Source of the DNA: Streptomyces sp. Tue 6430
GTDB taxonomy: Bacteria; Actinomycetota; Actinomycetes; Streptomycetales; Streptomycetaceae
NCBI GenBank assembly: GCA_021568835.1
Contig: JAKGSH010000002.1
Span: 124,001-188,000 of the forward strand
Direction: 5' to 3'
Length of the DNA stretch: 64,000 nt
Part shown: piece after piece, positions 55,374 to 63,927 of the stretch
Numbering within the stretch: position 1 is the first letter of the stretch
How the letters are laid out: every line of letters begins with the position of its first letter
Notes under the pieces: model-generated
What the model was told of the DNA's origin: nothing
Database searches by the model: none
What the model saw: the letters and a program-made list of their open reading frames with translations, nothing else
Translations under genes and position numbers: made by a program

Positions 55374-55671
55374 CACGGGTTCCGCGCGGTCGCACGGCAC
55401 GGCACCGCACGTTCCGGAACGTCGGGCCCGCACGGCCCGCACGGCCCGCACGGCGAGGACACGGGGGACGGCAAGGGGCACCTGCCTCGTCTCGGTTGCT
55501 TCGGGATCCCGCCACCTCGCGGGACCTGTACGTTCTTCGCGGGGAAGGACGCTCACGGATGCACCGCCGGCCCGTCGGCCCGCCGACCCCGGCCTCGGAC
55601 GCGGACGCGGACGCGCGGAGGTGACGCTCCGCGGCGCGCATTGCCCGGCGTGAGCGTGGAAGAAGGGCCCC

Positions 55672-56091
55672 ATGACGTCACCCACGGAACAGCAGAACGC
55701 CGCCGACTTCTACGACTTCGAGGCCGCCCTGACCGAGGACGAGCGCGAAGTGCTCCTCTCGCGGGCTTCCAGCTCGTGCAGGACCTCCTGGTCAAGAGCC
55801 TCGGCAACATCACCTCCAGCTGGGGCATGCTGCTCCAGCCGGCCCGGCTCCAGGACGCGGGGGTGTTCCGCGACGAGCACTCCTCCCTGGCGAAGGCGCA
55901 CGTCACCGCCCGGATGCGGGAGGTGGTGGCCTGGGCCCGGGAGATCTTCGGGGGGGAACGGCATCGTCCTGGAGTACGACGTCGCGCGCTTCTTCGCGGA
56001 CGCGGAGGCCATTTACTCCTTCGAGGGCACCAGGGAGATGAACACGTTGATCGTGGGAAAGGCGATCACCGGGCAGAGCGCCTTCGTCTGA
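55672..56091 (+). pseudogene. Acyl-CoA dehydrogenase with large internal deletion
   Basis: The first 27 codons ([27 protein letters not shown]) match the N terminus of glutaryl-CoA-dehydrogenase-like enzymes. At about 55765 the sequence jumps, in another frame, to the C-terminal part: [35 protein letters not shown], then after one extra G in a seven-G run, [20 protein letters not shown] and [20 protein letters not shown]. Roughly 250 residues, including the FAD-binding middle domain, are missing, so the product cannot work. Confidence 0.85.
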
Positions 56092-56336
56092 CCGTCGGCG
56101 ACCCCGGCGGGCGGGGTGCGAAAAGCGCCGAGGTGGCCGAAAGGAACCGAAAAGTCTATATTCCTACATACCTCTGCCGGGTCCCGCGGCGCCTCGGGCG
56201 CCGGGGACACGACTGCCCGAGAACGGGTGGCCAGGCGACCGGCGGAGGATCCCATGCTGTCTTCACCCCGCGACAATGCCCGTCCCGCGCTGCACGGTGG
56301 CCCTCGTCGCGCCACGGCCGGGACGGCGGACGGCGC

Positions 56337-56585
56337 ATGAACTGGCGCGAGTCGGCGGCCTGCCGCCACGAAGACCCCGAACTCTTCTTCCCCATCCGCG
56401 AGGACGGCCCGTGGCGGCGACAGATCGAACAGGCCCGGTCGGTGTGCCGCCGGTGTCCCGTGGTCGGCGCCTGCGGCGCCTGGGCGCTGCGCAACGGGGA
56501 GTCCGACGGGATGTGGGGCGGGATGACCCCGGGAGAACGCCGGACCCTGCGGCTCAGGCGGATCGACGGGAACAGCCCCGCCTGA
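56337..56585 (+). CDS. WhiB-family iron-sulfur regulator
   Basis: An 82-residue Wbl protein. Cys 9 (SAACRHEDPELFFP) and the CxxCxxxxxC set in SVCRRCPVVGACGAWAL ligate a 4Fe-4S cluster; the turn motif GMWGGMTPGERR and basic tail RRTLRLRRIDG follow. Such proteins bind sigma-70 region 4 and respond to NO or redox state. A/T-rich sequence TATATT at 56157-56162 may be part of its promoter, giving a leader of about 170 bases. Which Wbl member it is cannot be said. Confidence 0.9.
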   Translation: MNWRESAACRHEDPELFFPIREDGPWRRQIEQARSVCRRCPVVGACGAWALRNGESDGMWGGMTPGERRTLRLRRIDGNSPA

Positions 56586-56715
56586 GCCGGACGCGTCCCC
56601 GCCGCTCCCTCCGCGACGCACGCCCCTGACCTGCGGCGGGGGAGCGGTCCGCCGAGAGCGGCCGGCCGTGGCGCCGACGGCGTGGTGCTGATCCGATGCA
56701 GAGTCGATGCAAATT

Positions 56716-56733
56716 GCCGCACCTAGGTGCGGC
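56716..56733. promoter_or_regulatory. 18-bp perfect palindrome upstream of an ECF sigma gene
   Basis: GCCGCACCT and AGGTGCGGC meet without a gap. Just upstream GATGCA occurs twice, 11 bases apart (56692-56710). With the sigma gene 129 bases downstream, an operator or promoter-proximal element is likely. Confidence 0.45.
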
Positions 56734-56861
56734 TCCGCATGCTGGACGAGTCGAATCGCTTCCTGCGGCCGGCTGCGCGGAGCCCGTGGCCCCACGGGGC
56801 CGCGCAGTGGCCCGGGCCCTCCGGGCCGGAACCGACCCCTCCTGTACGAGGAGTGATCGCC

Positions 56862-57488
56862 ATGACCGCACGCCGGGCCGTCGAACCCGTCTCCCCGTGC
56901 GAGCCGCCACGGGCTCCGGCCGGGGAACCGTCGGCCGACGAGGAGATCGTCGCGGGGTTCATGGCGGGCGACGAGGCAGGGGTCGCCGCCGTCTACCGGC
57001 GGTGGGGCCCCCTGGTCTACACCCTGGCGCGCCGCTCCCTCGGGGACGCCCGCGAGGCCGAGGACGTCACGCAGGTCGTCTTCCTGGCGGCGTGGCGAGG
57101 GCGCGCCGGGTTCGCCCCGGAGCGCGGCACCCTGGCCGCCTGGCTCACCGGGATCACCCGCCGCAAGATCGCGGACGCCCTGTCCGCCAGGACCCGGCGG
57201 ACCGAACTCGGCTCGGCGGCCCGGTCGTTGCTGCCCGACGCGGCACCGGAGTCCGACGCCCGGCCGGACGCCGTGATCGACCGGGTGATCATCGGTCATG
57301 AGTTGGCCGGGCTCCCCGCCCCGCAGCGCCGCGTTCTCGGCCTGACGTTCTACGACGGCCTGACGCAGAAGCAGATCGCCGAGGTGACCGGCTGGCCGCT
57401 GGGCACCGTCAAGAGCCACGCCCGCCGGGGCCTGCACCGGCTCGGCCGCTGCCTGCGGGACAGCGGGGGGTTCCGTCACCTCGCATGA
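56862..57488 (+). CDS. ECF sigma factor, paralogue of the sigma at 58388
   Basis: A 208-residue ECF sigma factor. Region 2: VYRRWGPLVYTLARRSLGDA, REAEDVTQVVFLAAWRGRAG and ERGTLAAWLTGITRRKIADA. Region 4: LPAPQRRVLGLTFYDGLTQK then QIAEVTGWPLGTVKSHARRG. SD GAGGAG lies nine bases before the ATG. It is convergent with an RskA-type anti-sigma gene 72 bases away whose own partner sigma lies on its far side; the two sigma factors are clearly similar, so both may be controlled by one anti-sigma factor. Confidence 0.9.
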   Translation: MTARRAVEPVSPCEPPRAPAGEPSADEEIVAGFMAGDEAGVAAVYRRWGPLVYTLARRSLGDAREAEDVTQVVFLAAWRGRAGFAPERGTLAAWLTGITRRKIADALSARTRRTELGSAARSLLPDAAPESDARPDAVIDRVIIGHELAGLPAPQRRVLGLTFYDGLTQKQIAEVTGWPLGTVKSHARRGLHRLGRCLRDSGGFRHLA

Positions 57489-57559
57489 ACGACGCACTGA
57501 CGATGCGACATCGATCCACCCCGGCGACGGGCCCACGCCCGCCAGGGGAAGGCGGACGG

Positions 57560-58404
57560 TCAGCCGGCGAACGGGCCGCGAACGACGCTGTCACCGGAGT
57601 GGTCGGGACTGCCGTTGTAGGGCTGGACGGACACGTCGACCACGGAGTACTCCTTCAGGTCGATGTTGTCGGGGACGGGCAGCGCGGCGCGGCCGTCGGG
57701 GCCCAGGACGCCCATGGAGACCAGCTTGGTGTGCGTGCGGTCCATGAGCCAGACCTCGAAGTAGCCGGACGTCCGCGGGAGGCCCTCGACCGTGATGTCG
57801 AGGGTGCGGTGTCCGCCGCCGTCGCTGAGCCGGGCGTAGCCGGCCGAGTCGGCGCGCAGTGAGTCGAGCCGCTCGGAGGCGGCCGACGGGACGCCCGTGG
57901 CCTCCTCCCGGGTCATCCACCAGGTGACCGTGCTCCCGCGGCCGCGCCGAGCAGCGCGGCGCACGCGGCCAGCGCCACGGCGAAGCGGCCCGGCCCGCGG
58001 AGCCTTTCCCGCGCCGCGGCCCACGCCGAGGGACGGCTCGTCGCCGTGCTGGTGACGCTTTTTTCTCTTGTGGCGTTTCCCTCTTCCGCGAGGCTTCCCT
58101 CTTCCGCGGTGCGTTCTTCCTCCGCGGCGCGTGAGGGGCGGGCGGGGGACGGGGGAGCCTCGGTGTCGCGGTCGTGCCGGACGGCGATGCCGAGTTCGGC
58201 GGCGATGGAGTCCCACAGGCCGGCCGGCGGCTGGAGCAGGTCGTGCTCGTCCAGCGAGGACGCCCTGGCGCTCGCGACCACGTGACGCAGGGCCCGCAGT
58301 TCCCGCGCGCAACGGGCGCACGCCAGCAGGTGCTCCGCGGCGGGAGGGGACGGCTCCTCCCCGATCGCGATCAGCGCCAGCGTTTCGTCATCCGTGTGCT
58401 CCAC
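57560..58404 (-). CDS. RskA-family anti-sigma factor, one frame break
   Basis: About 281 residues. The N-terminal zinc-type anti-sigma domain has LALIAIGEEPSPPAAEHLLA and CARCARELRALRHVV. A charged linker with repeated AEEG-like units and a membrane segment (FAVALAACAALLGAA) follow; after a break near 57935 the outer RskA domain reads RLSDGGGHRTLDITVEGLPR, SGYFEVWLMDRTHTKLVSMG, VPDNIDLKEYSVVDVSVQPY and HSGDSVVRG. GTG 58404 overlaps the sigma gene by 17 bases, coupling the two. It is the last gene of the DUF4397-sortase-sigma operon. Confidence 0.87.
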
Positions 58405-59001
58405 CGTCCACCTCCAATCGGTTCTTCATCCGCATCAGTCCGCGCCGGGTGTGGCTCTTGACGGTGCCGAGCGGGAGACCGGTCCGCTCGGCGATCTGCG
58501 CCTGGGTGAGATCTTCGTAGAACGCCATTCTGAGCACCGTCCGCTGCTGTTCGGGAAGCCGGTCCAACTCGTCCGCCAGCAGGACGTGGTCCAGCACGCA
58601 GTCGGCCGGGGCCACGGGCGGTCCGGGCGCGGCCGACGACACCGCCGAGGTGATCGCCTCCACGTCCCTCAAGTGCCGGGAGCGCCTGGTGAGGGCGTCG
58701 GCGACCTTCTTGTGGGCGATGCCCATGAGCCACGTCTTGAGGGACCCGCGCCCGGCGTCGTAGCCCTTGCGGCCCTGCCAGGCTCCCACGAAGACCTGCT
58801 GCGTGACGTCCTTCGCCTCCTCGGCGTCTCCCAGCCTCCGCGTCGCCACCGTGAACACCAGCGCACCCACCTTCGGTAGGCCTCGCCGAGGCATGACTCG
58901 TCACCGACCGCGAAGCCGTCTCCCAGGCGGGCGTCGGACATGGACGCCGCGGCCGCCGCACCGGCGGCCAGGACCTCCGATCCACCCCATCGTGACGTCA
59001 C
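58388..59001 (-). CDS. ECF sigma factor of the sortase operon, one frame break
   Basis: About 204 residues. It starts with GTG 59001, overlapping the sortase stop (GTGA), or with an internal ATG (MSDARLGDGF). Region 2 reads GEAYRRWGALVFTVATRRLG after a break near 58868, where one G seems missing, then AEEAKDVTQQVFVGAWQGRK. Region 4: LPEQQRTVLRMAFYEDLTQA and QIAERTGLPLGTVKSHTRRG. It is cotranscribed with its RskA-type anti-sigma factor and with a sortase and a surface protein, which suggests a cell-envelope regulon. Confidence 0.9.
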
Positions 59002-59712
59002 TTCGGTGCCTCCACCGCGGTGACCACCAGGTTGTTCTGGTACCCGCCGCGGTCGGGGAGGTAGGGGCCGGTACAGGTGATGAGGGTGAGGACGGCCGGG
59101 CCGTCCCTGCGGAACGCGTCCGACGACGGCAGGTCCCGCTTGCCGACGGTGCGACGCGTGGCGACGCGGTACGCGGTCGCGTCGTCGTCCCCTCGTTCGA
59201 CGAGCACCTCGTCGCCCGGTCTGACGTCGTTCAGGGCGTCGAGGACGCCCAGGCCGCGTCCCTTCGCGTCGACGTGGCCGACCACGACGGCGGAACCCCG
59301 CGGAGAGCCCGGCGCGGGGAGTAGCGGTACCAGCCGACGCGGTCGGGATCCTCCGGCACCTCGACCTGCCCGTCGCCGTGACTCCCACCGGATCGACCGG
59401 AGCGCGGACGTCGAGCCGGGGCAGGACCAGCGACGTCGGCTCGGCGACCGGCCCAATGGTCGGCCCGGCGGTCGGTCCGGAAGCCGTAGCGGGAGCGCCG
59501 GACGTGCGCCCGCCGGTGGCCGTGGCGGGGACCGTCTCCCGTGCCGGGCCGGTCACCGGGGCGCCGGTGACCGGCGTCGCACCGAAGTCGTCGGCGACGG
59601 GACCCCGCTCCTCGGACCAGTGGCCGGTGAGCAGGGCGGTGGAGATGATGAGCCCCGCCAGCGCGAACGCCAGCCCGACGAGGACGGGCCGCCGTGACGA
59701 CCGCTTGCCCAT
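58998..59712 (-). CDS. Class F sortase, two frame breaks
   Basis: About 238 residues. An N-terminal membrane anchor (RPVLVGLAFALAGLIISTAL) and a Thr/Pro/Gly-rich stalk precede the catalytic barrel: SLVLPRLDVRAPVDPVGV, then after breaks near 59375 and 59310, RGSAVVVGHVDAKGRGLGVL (catalytic His in GHVD), and AVLTLITCTGPY with the catalytic Cys in the TLxTC motif, followed by RGGYQNNLVV with the catalytic Arg. Class F sortases attach proteins to the actinobacterial cell wall. SD AGGGAGGA precedes the ATG. Its likely substrate is the DUF4397 protein encoded just upstream. Confidence 0.87.
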
Positions 59713-59810
59713 GGAGAAGTCCTCCCTGCGCTGAGACCGCGCGGATATCGCGGGGTGCCACCGCCCGGGCGGCGGCACCCCTGCCGTGATGAGGGCCGGG
59801 GCCGGTGCGC

Positions 59811-60637
59811 CTATCGGGCCGAGGCGCGCAGCCGGAGCAGCAGTCCGGCCGCGGCCAGGGCCGACACGGCGCCCAGGGACAGGGCGCCGAGCGGCAGGCC
59901 CTCGTTGTGTGCGGCGGCCTGGCCGCTCTCACCCGCCGGGACTCCGCTCGGGGCGGAGTGCATGCCCGTCAGCGTCTGGGTCTTGAGCGCCAGGTTCTTG
60001 TCCTGGGCGCTGCCCCAGGCGTAGACGACGGTGTTGCTGCCCTCGGCCAGGTTCAGCTCGGCCGGTCCGATCGCCACGGTGCCGGTGCCGGCCAGCACCA
60101 CGTCGGCGGACACGGTCCCGGCCGGGATCTCGCCCTTGGCCTCCTTCGGGTTCTCCAGGCCCTTGAACACCGGCGTCCCGTCTGCCCGGACGTCGACCGC
60201 GGGGGCGGCGGCGACATGGCGGACGGTCAGCCGGGCCTGGCCGGCCGGCACCTTGGAGGTGTCGTTGACGAACGCGTCCAGCGCGGGTTCGCCGTCGGCG
60301 GTCAGATGGGCGACCAGGGTGGCGTTCGCGCCGGCGGGCACCTCGACCGTCTTCTCGAGGGCGGGGGTGCCGTCCGGCCCCTCCCCGTCCTTGAAGAGCT
60401 TGATGTCGTACGAGCCGGCGTCCAGCTTCATCGGATCGGTGAGCGTTCCGGGCTTGAAGTCGGGGATCAGTTCCTTGTCCCCGCGTAGACGTCGACCGTC
60501 AGGCCGGGCACTCCGTGCAGTACGGACACGGTGGCCTGGTCGCTCGGGGCCTGCGGCTGGGCGAGGGCGGGGGCGGCGGCGGACAGGGTCACGGCGGCGC
60601 CGACGGCGAGGGCGGCACCTGCAACGCGTGCGGTCAT
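59811..60637 (-). CDS. Secreted DUF4397 surface protein, one frame break
   Basis: About 275 residues. Signal peptide MTARVAGAALAVGAAVTLSA ends near PALAQPQ. DUF4397 repeats follow: ATVSVLHGVPGLTVDVYAG, after a break near 60480 DFKPGTLTDPMKLDAGSYDI, then ARLTVRHVAAAPAVDVRADG and SNTVVYAWGSAQDKNLAL. The C terminus has GLPLGALSLG, a hydrophobic stretch (AVSALAAAGLLL) and a basic end RLRASAR, which is the layout of a cell-wall sorting signal but without LPxTG. It heads the operon with the class F sortase 98 bases downstream. Confidence 0.87.
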
Positions 60638-61076
60638 GGCGGCTCTTCCCTTCGTTCGAGCTCGTCTCGAATCTGTGAGGACGGATTCCGCCGCCTGTGG
60701 CGTCTTGGTTTCACTTCCGGCCCGTTTTTTGTTCCGCCCCGAGCGCAGGAGGGGGAGGGCAGCCACCGCACGCCGGTGACCGGTGCCGGTCGGACGGGGC
60801 GTCGAGGATCCGTACGTCCGCCGTCCGGCCGGCACCGGTCACCCCTCTCCACCGGCCGCGACCGCCCCTCTCCACCGGCCTCGGAACCGGCGGCGCGGGC
60901 CCCCGCGTCGGGACGCTCAGACAGTTGCCATTTGACAACTATAGTCGTGAGGCAAGAGAGTGGAACGGGACGCGGGCAGGAGGGATCCAGGGATGTTCCG
61001 GTGGGCGGGGACCGCTCCGCTCGCTGGCCACCGGTGCCGGGCGGAGGGCGGTGCGGCGGACGCCGCGGTGCGTCAC
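60638..61076. other. Intergenic region, gene-free apart from an operator-like site
   Basis: 439 bases upstream of the DUF4397 gene and downstream of marR. It should contain the promoter of the envelope operon. The clearest element is the dyad plus TATAGT at 60923-60944. I see no gene. Confidence 0.45.
60923..60944. promoter_or_regulatory. MarR-type dyad next to a TATAGT box
   Basis: AGTTGCCATTTGACAACT has 8-bp arms with one mismatch around TT; TATAGT follows directly at 60939-60944. TATAGT reads as a good -10 on either strand. The site lies behind, not in front of, the adjacent marR gene. Confidence 0.5.
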
Positions 61077-61511
61077 TCAGGCGGTCCGGCTGCCGACGTC
61101 CCGGGTGTCGCCGTGTATCTGCACCGCCGCCGCGTCGCAGAACGCCTCGAGCCCCCGCAGCAGCGCGGTGCGGTGCGCGGGGGGCATCTGGTCGAGCACC
61201 GCCCGCAGCACCTTCTCCCTGCGTGCGCGCAGGTCGGCGAGGAACGCGGTGCCCCGGCCGCTGAGGTACAGGCGCACTTCGCGCCTGTCGCTCGGGCTCA
61301 CCGTCCGCTCGACGAGACCGGCGGCCTGGAGGCGGTCGCACAGTCTGCTGGCCGACGGCGGCGTGGAGGCGAGAGCGTCGGCGAGGGTGCGCAGGTTGAT
61401 GCCTTCGTGATGCTCCAGAATGAGCAGGACGCGCAGCTGTGACGCCGACACGGGTGCCGTCGAGGCCCTGCCCCACAGGACTTCCAGCAGCTCCGCGGCC
61501 GTGGAGGTCAC
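61077..61511 (-). CDS. MarR-family transcriptional regulator
   Basis: A 144-residue winged-helix protein: STAPVSASQLRVLLILEHHE, LRTLADALASTPPSASRLCD (recognition helix), RLQAAGLVERTVSPSDRREV (wing) and a C-terminal dimer helix ending VQIHGDTRDVGSRTA. GTG 61511 is the apparent start, with no clear ribosome-binding site. A MarR-type dyad lies 130 bases beyond its stop. No target gene adjoins it in the usual divergent position; the SpoIIE-type phosphatase is divergent at 340 bases. Confidence 0.87.
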   Translation of the reverse strand: MTSTAAELLEVLWGRASTAPVSASQLRVLLILEHHEGINLRTLADALASTPPSASRLCDRLQAAGLVERTVSPSDRREVRLYLSGRGTAFLADLRARREKVLRAVLDQMPPAHRTALLRGLEAFCDAAAVQIHGDTRDVGSRTA

Positions 61512-61850
61512 GCGCGCGACCCCGTCTGGCTCTGGCTCTGGGTGGGGCGGAAGGAAGCCACAGTCACGCTCTCGTAGGCACCGGGACGACCGTCAGCGTA
61601 CTAGGGCGTGCCGCGAAGGCCCCTCCCCCGGAGGGGGCGCCCCCGGCCGCTTCGCCGGGATCGCCCCGGTACGGCCAGTGCCGGGGTGCCCCTCCGCCGG
61701 GCGATCGCACGCACCGGACGCCACCGGGCGACCGGGCCGGCCGAGAGGCAACCACCACCGGCACGGCCGCTCCGCAGCGGGTATCCCTCAGGTGGGCGGG
61801 GCCTGCTCCATCCGGCATCCATCCGACAAAAGATTGGTGTACTTCTCACC
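61512..61850. other. Intergenic region between marR and the phosphatase gene
   Basis: 339 bases between divergent genes. I see no coding sequence. The A/T-richer stretch at about 61820-61850 (GACAAAAGATTGGTGTACTT) probably holds the phosphatase promoter. Confidence 0.4.
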
Positions 61851-63015
61851 GTGAAGAGATTCGTGACCGCGGAACGCGCTCTGCGCGCGGCGGCACCGGA
61901 CAAGCTGCTCGAGGCGGTCCGACGCGTTCTCGCCGAGCACTACGCGGCGCGATCCGTCGAACTCTTCATGGCCGACTACGGTCTGACCGTTCTGCAACCG
62001 GTGTCCGGACAGCCGCAGACGCAGGAGTCGGTGCCGGCGCACCACGGCCCGGTCGGCCGTGCCTTCGGGGCCCAGGAGGCCTTCGTCGAAGGCCTCTCGG
62101 ACGGCCTGGTGCGCGTGCACCTGCCCGTCACCGTCAGGGGGACCGTCTCGGGGTCCTGTCGGTGACCCTGCCGGGCGGCGATCACGCGCGCGACAGCCTC
62201 GGGGAACTGACCGAGATCGCGGAGGTCCTCGGGCACGAGGTGGTCGTGGCGGAACGGGACACGGACGTCTACCTCCAGGCGCGCCGCAAGGACCGGCTGA
62301 CCCTGGCCGCGGAGATGCAGTGGCAGTTGCTCCCCGGCCGCTCCTGCACCCGCCCGGAGTTCGACCTCGGGGCCCAGCTGGAACCCGCGTACGCGATCTT
62401 CGGCGACAACTTCGACTGGTCGTCGACCGCCGACCGCCTGATGCTCTACCTCTCCAACGGCATGGGCGAGGGCATAGAGGCCTCCCTGTTGACCAACCTG
62501 GCCGTCAACGCGCTGCGCAACGCCCGGCGGGCGGGCCTCCCGCTCGCCGACCAGGCGGCGCTCGCCGACCAGGCGGTCTACGCCCACTACCGGGGACACC
62601 GCTATCTGTCCGTCCTCATGTTCGAGTTCGATCTCGCCGGCGGACGGGTCCAGGTGGTGGACGCCGGCTCCCCGCAGATGCTGCGCCTGCGCAACGGCAA
62701 GGTCGAGCGCGTCACCTTCGAGGCCCAGCTGCCGCTCGGCATGTTCGAGGAGACGGACTACGTGCCCCAGGAGTTCGAGGTCGAGCCGGGTGACCGACTC
62801 GTCTTCGTCAGCGACGGGGTCTACGCGGTCGCCTCCCGGGCGGCGAGACGTACGGCGACGCCGCGTTGGCCCGGGCGATCCTGTCCACCCGGCTGCTCCC
62901 CGCCGCCGAGGTGCCCCGGGCCGTCCTGCGCGAACTGACGGGCCACCGGGGTGACGCGGTTCCGAGCGACGATGCCCTGGTGGTCTGCCTGGACTGGCGC
63001 GGCCGACAGCCGTGA
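61851..63015 (+). CDS. SpoIIE/RsbU-type PP2C phosphatase with N-terminal sensor domain, two frame breaks
   Basis: About 388 residues. A GAF-like sensor region (LLEAVRRVLAEHYAARSVEL, VHLPVTVR) is joined after a break near 62150 to GVLSVTLPGGDHARDSLGEL and a linker helix. The PP2C part has LAAEMQWQLLPGRSC, FDLGAQLEPAYAIFGDNFDW (first Asp), LMLYLSNGMGEGIEASLLTN, VQVVDAGSPQMLRLRNGKVE and RLVFVSDGVYAVAS; after a break near 62840 it ends with DDALVVCLDWRGRQP. The usual DGMGHG motif is NGMGEG here. Such phosphatases reactivate anti-sigma antagonists. GTG 61851 is likely the start. Confidence 0.85.
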
Positions 63016-63477
63016 CGGCCGGACAGGGGGAGCCTTCGCCCGATTCCGGTGACCGCGTGTTGTCCGCGTCTCGCCTCACCCACTAGTGTTTGTCATGCGG
63101 CAAGTATCGGCTGATCGTCCTCCGCGAAGCGGCCGAGCGGCCCCGCTCGGAGGGGAAGATGCAGATGCCGGGACCGGAGACGGCCGCCGGATCGGCGGTA
63201 CCGCGGACGGGTGCGTTCCCCTGTCCGCCCCAGGCGCGGATTCCGGTGCGCGGTCTCCCCCGGATCACCTCCACCGGCCCTTCGCCGACCGCGCGCGGGA
63301 TCCCGGCCGGGCTGCCCCCCGCGGCGGCCCGCACCCGCACGGAGGCGGGACCCGCCCCGCGTCCCCCGCACACCGCCCGCGACGCCGCCCATGATGCCGC
63401 CCGCGACGTCGACCGCGCGGGGGGACCGCTCACGCGCTCCGGCGCGGGCACCTCCGCCGAGAACGTGGGGGCGGCCG
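63016..63477. other. Intergenic region, no gene supported
   Basis: 462 bases between the phosphatase and the RsbT-like gene. Open frames exist on both strands, but they show Pro/Arg-rich shadow composition and no family motif. GTTTGTCATGCGGCAAGTAT (63088-63107) weakly resembles a general-stress sigma promoter. Confidence 0.4.
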
Positions 63478-63927
63478 GTGAACGACGTCTCGCGCCGCAC
63501 CGTCACGATGAGCCTGCCCATCACGTCGGACGCCGACCTGGCCCGGGTGCGGCAGCAGGTGCGGCAGGCCGCGGCCGACCGCGGTTTCGCCCTGGTGCCC
63601 CTGACCAAGCTGCTCACCGCGGCCAGCGAGCTGGCCCGCAACACCCTGGTCCACGGCGGCGGCGGACAGGTGGAGATCGCCACGGTGGAGCGCGGGGCAC
63701 TGCGCGGCCTGCAGCTGACGTTCATCGACTCGGGGCCGGGCATCCGCGACCTCGACCAGGCCATGACCGACGGCTACACCTCCGGCGGCGGCCTGGGCCT
63801 GGGGCTGAGCGGAGCCAGACGACTGGTGCAGGAGTTCGCCGTCGACAGCCGGCCGGGGCACGGCACCACCGTCACCGTCGGCGCCTGGGTCTCCGGCCTG
63901 CCGTCGCCCCGGCCCGCCGCGGAGTGA
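63478..63927 (+). CDS. RsbT-like serine kinase/anti-sigma ATPase (HATPase_c)
   Basis: A 149-residue GHKL ATPase: TVTMSLPITSDADLARVRQQ, N box LLTAASELARNTLVHGGGGQ, G1 box IDSGPGIRDLDQAMTDGYTS and G2 box GGGLGLGLSGARRLVQEFAV, ending RPGHGTTVTVGAWV. This is the RsbT/RsbW type that phosphorylates an STAS antagonist or switches partner. GTG 63478 is the likely start. The usual rsbR/rsbS neighbours are not upstream; they might follow beyond the window. A functional link with the SpoIIE phosphatase 460 bases upstream is plausible. Confidence 0.88.
   Translation: MNDVSRRTVTMSLPITSDADLARVRQQVRQAAADRGFALVPLTKLLTAASELARNTLVHGGGGQVEIATVERGALRGLQLTFIDSGPGIRDLDQAMTDGYTSGGGLGLGLSGARRLVQEFAVDSRPGHGTTVTVGAWVSGLPSPRPAAE

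Noticed and set aside
63088..63107. General-stress (sigma-B-type) promoter GTTT-N-GTAT upstream of the RsbT-like gene
   Set aside because: The -10 element lacks the usual GGGTAT and spacing is short; no more than a chance match.
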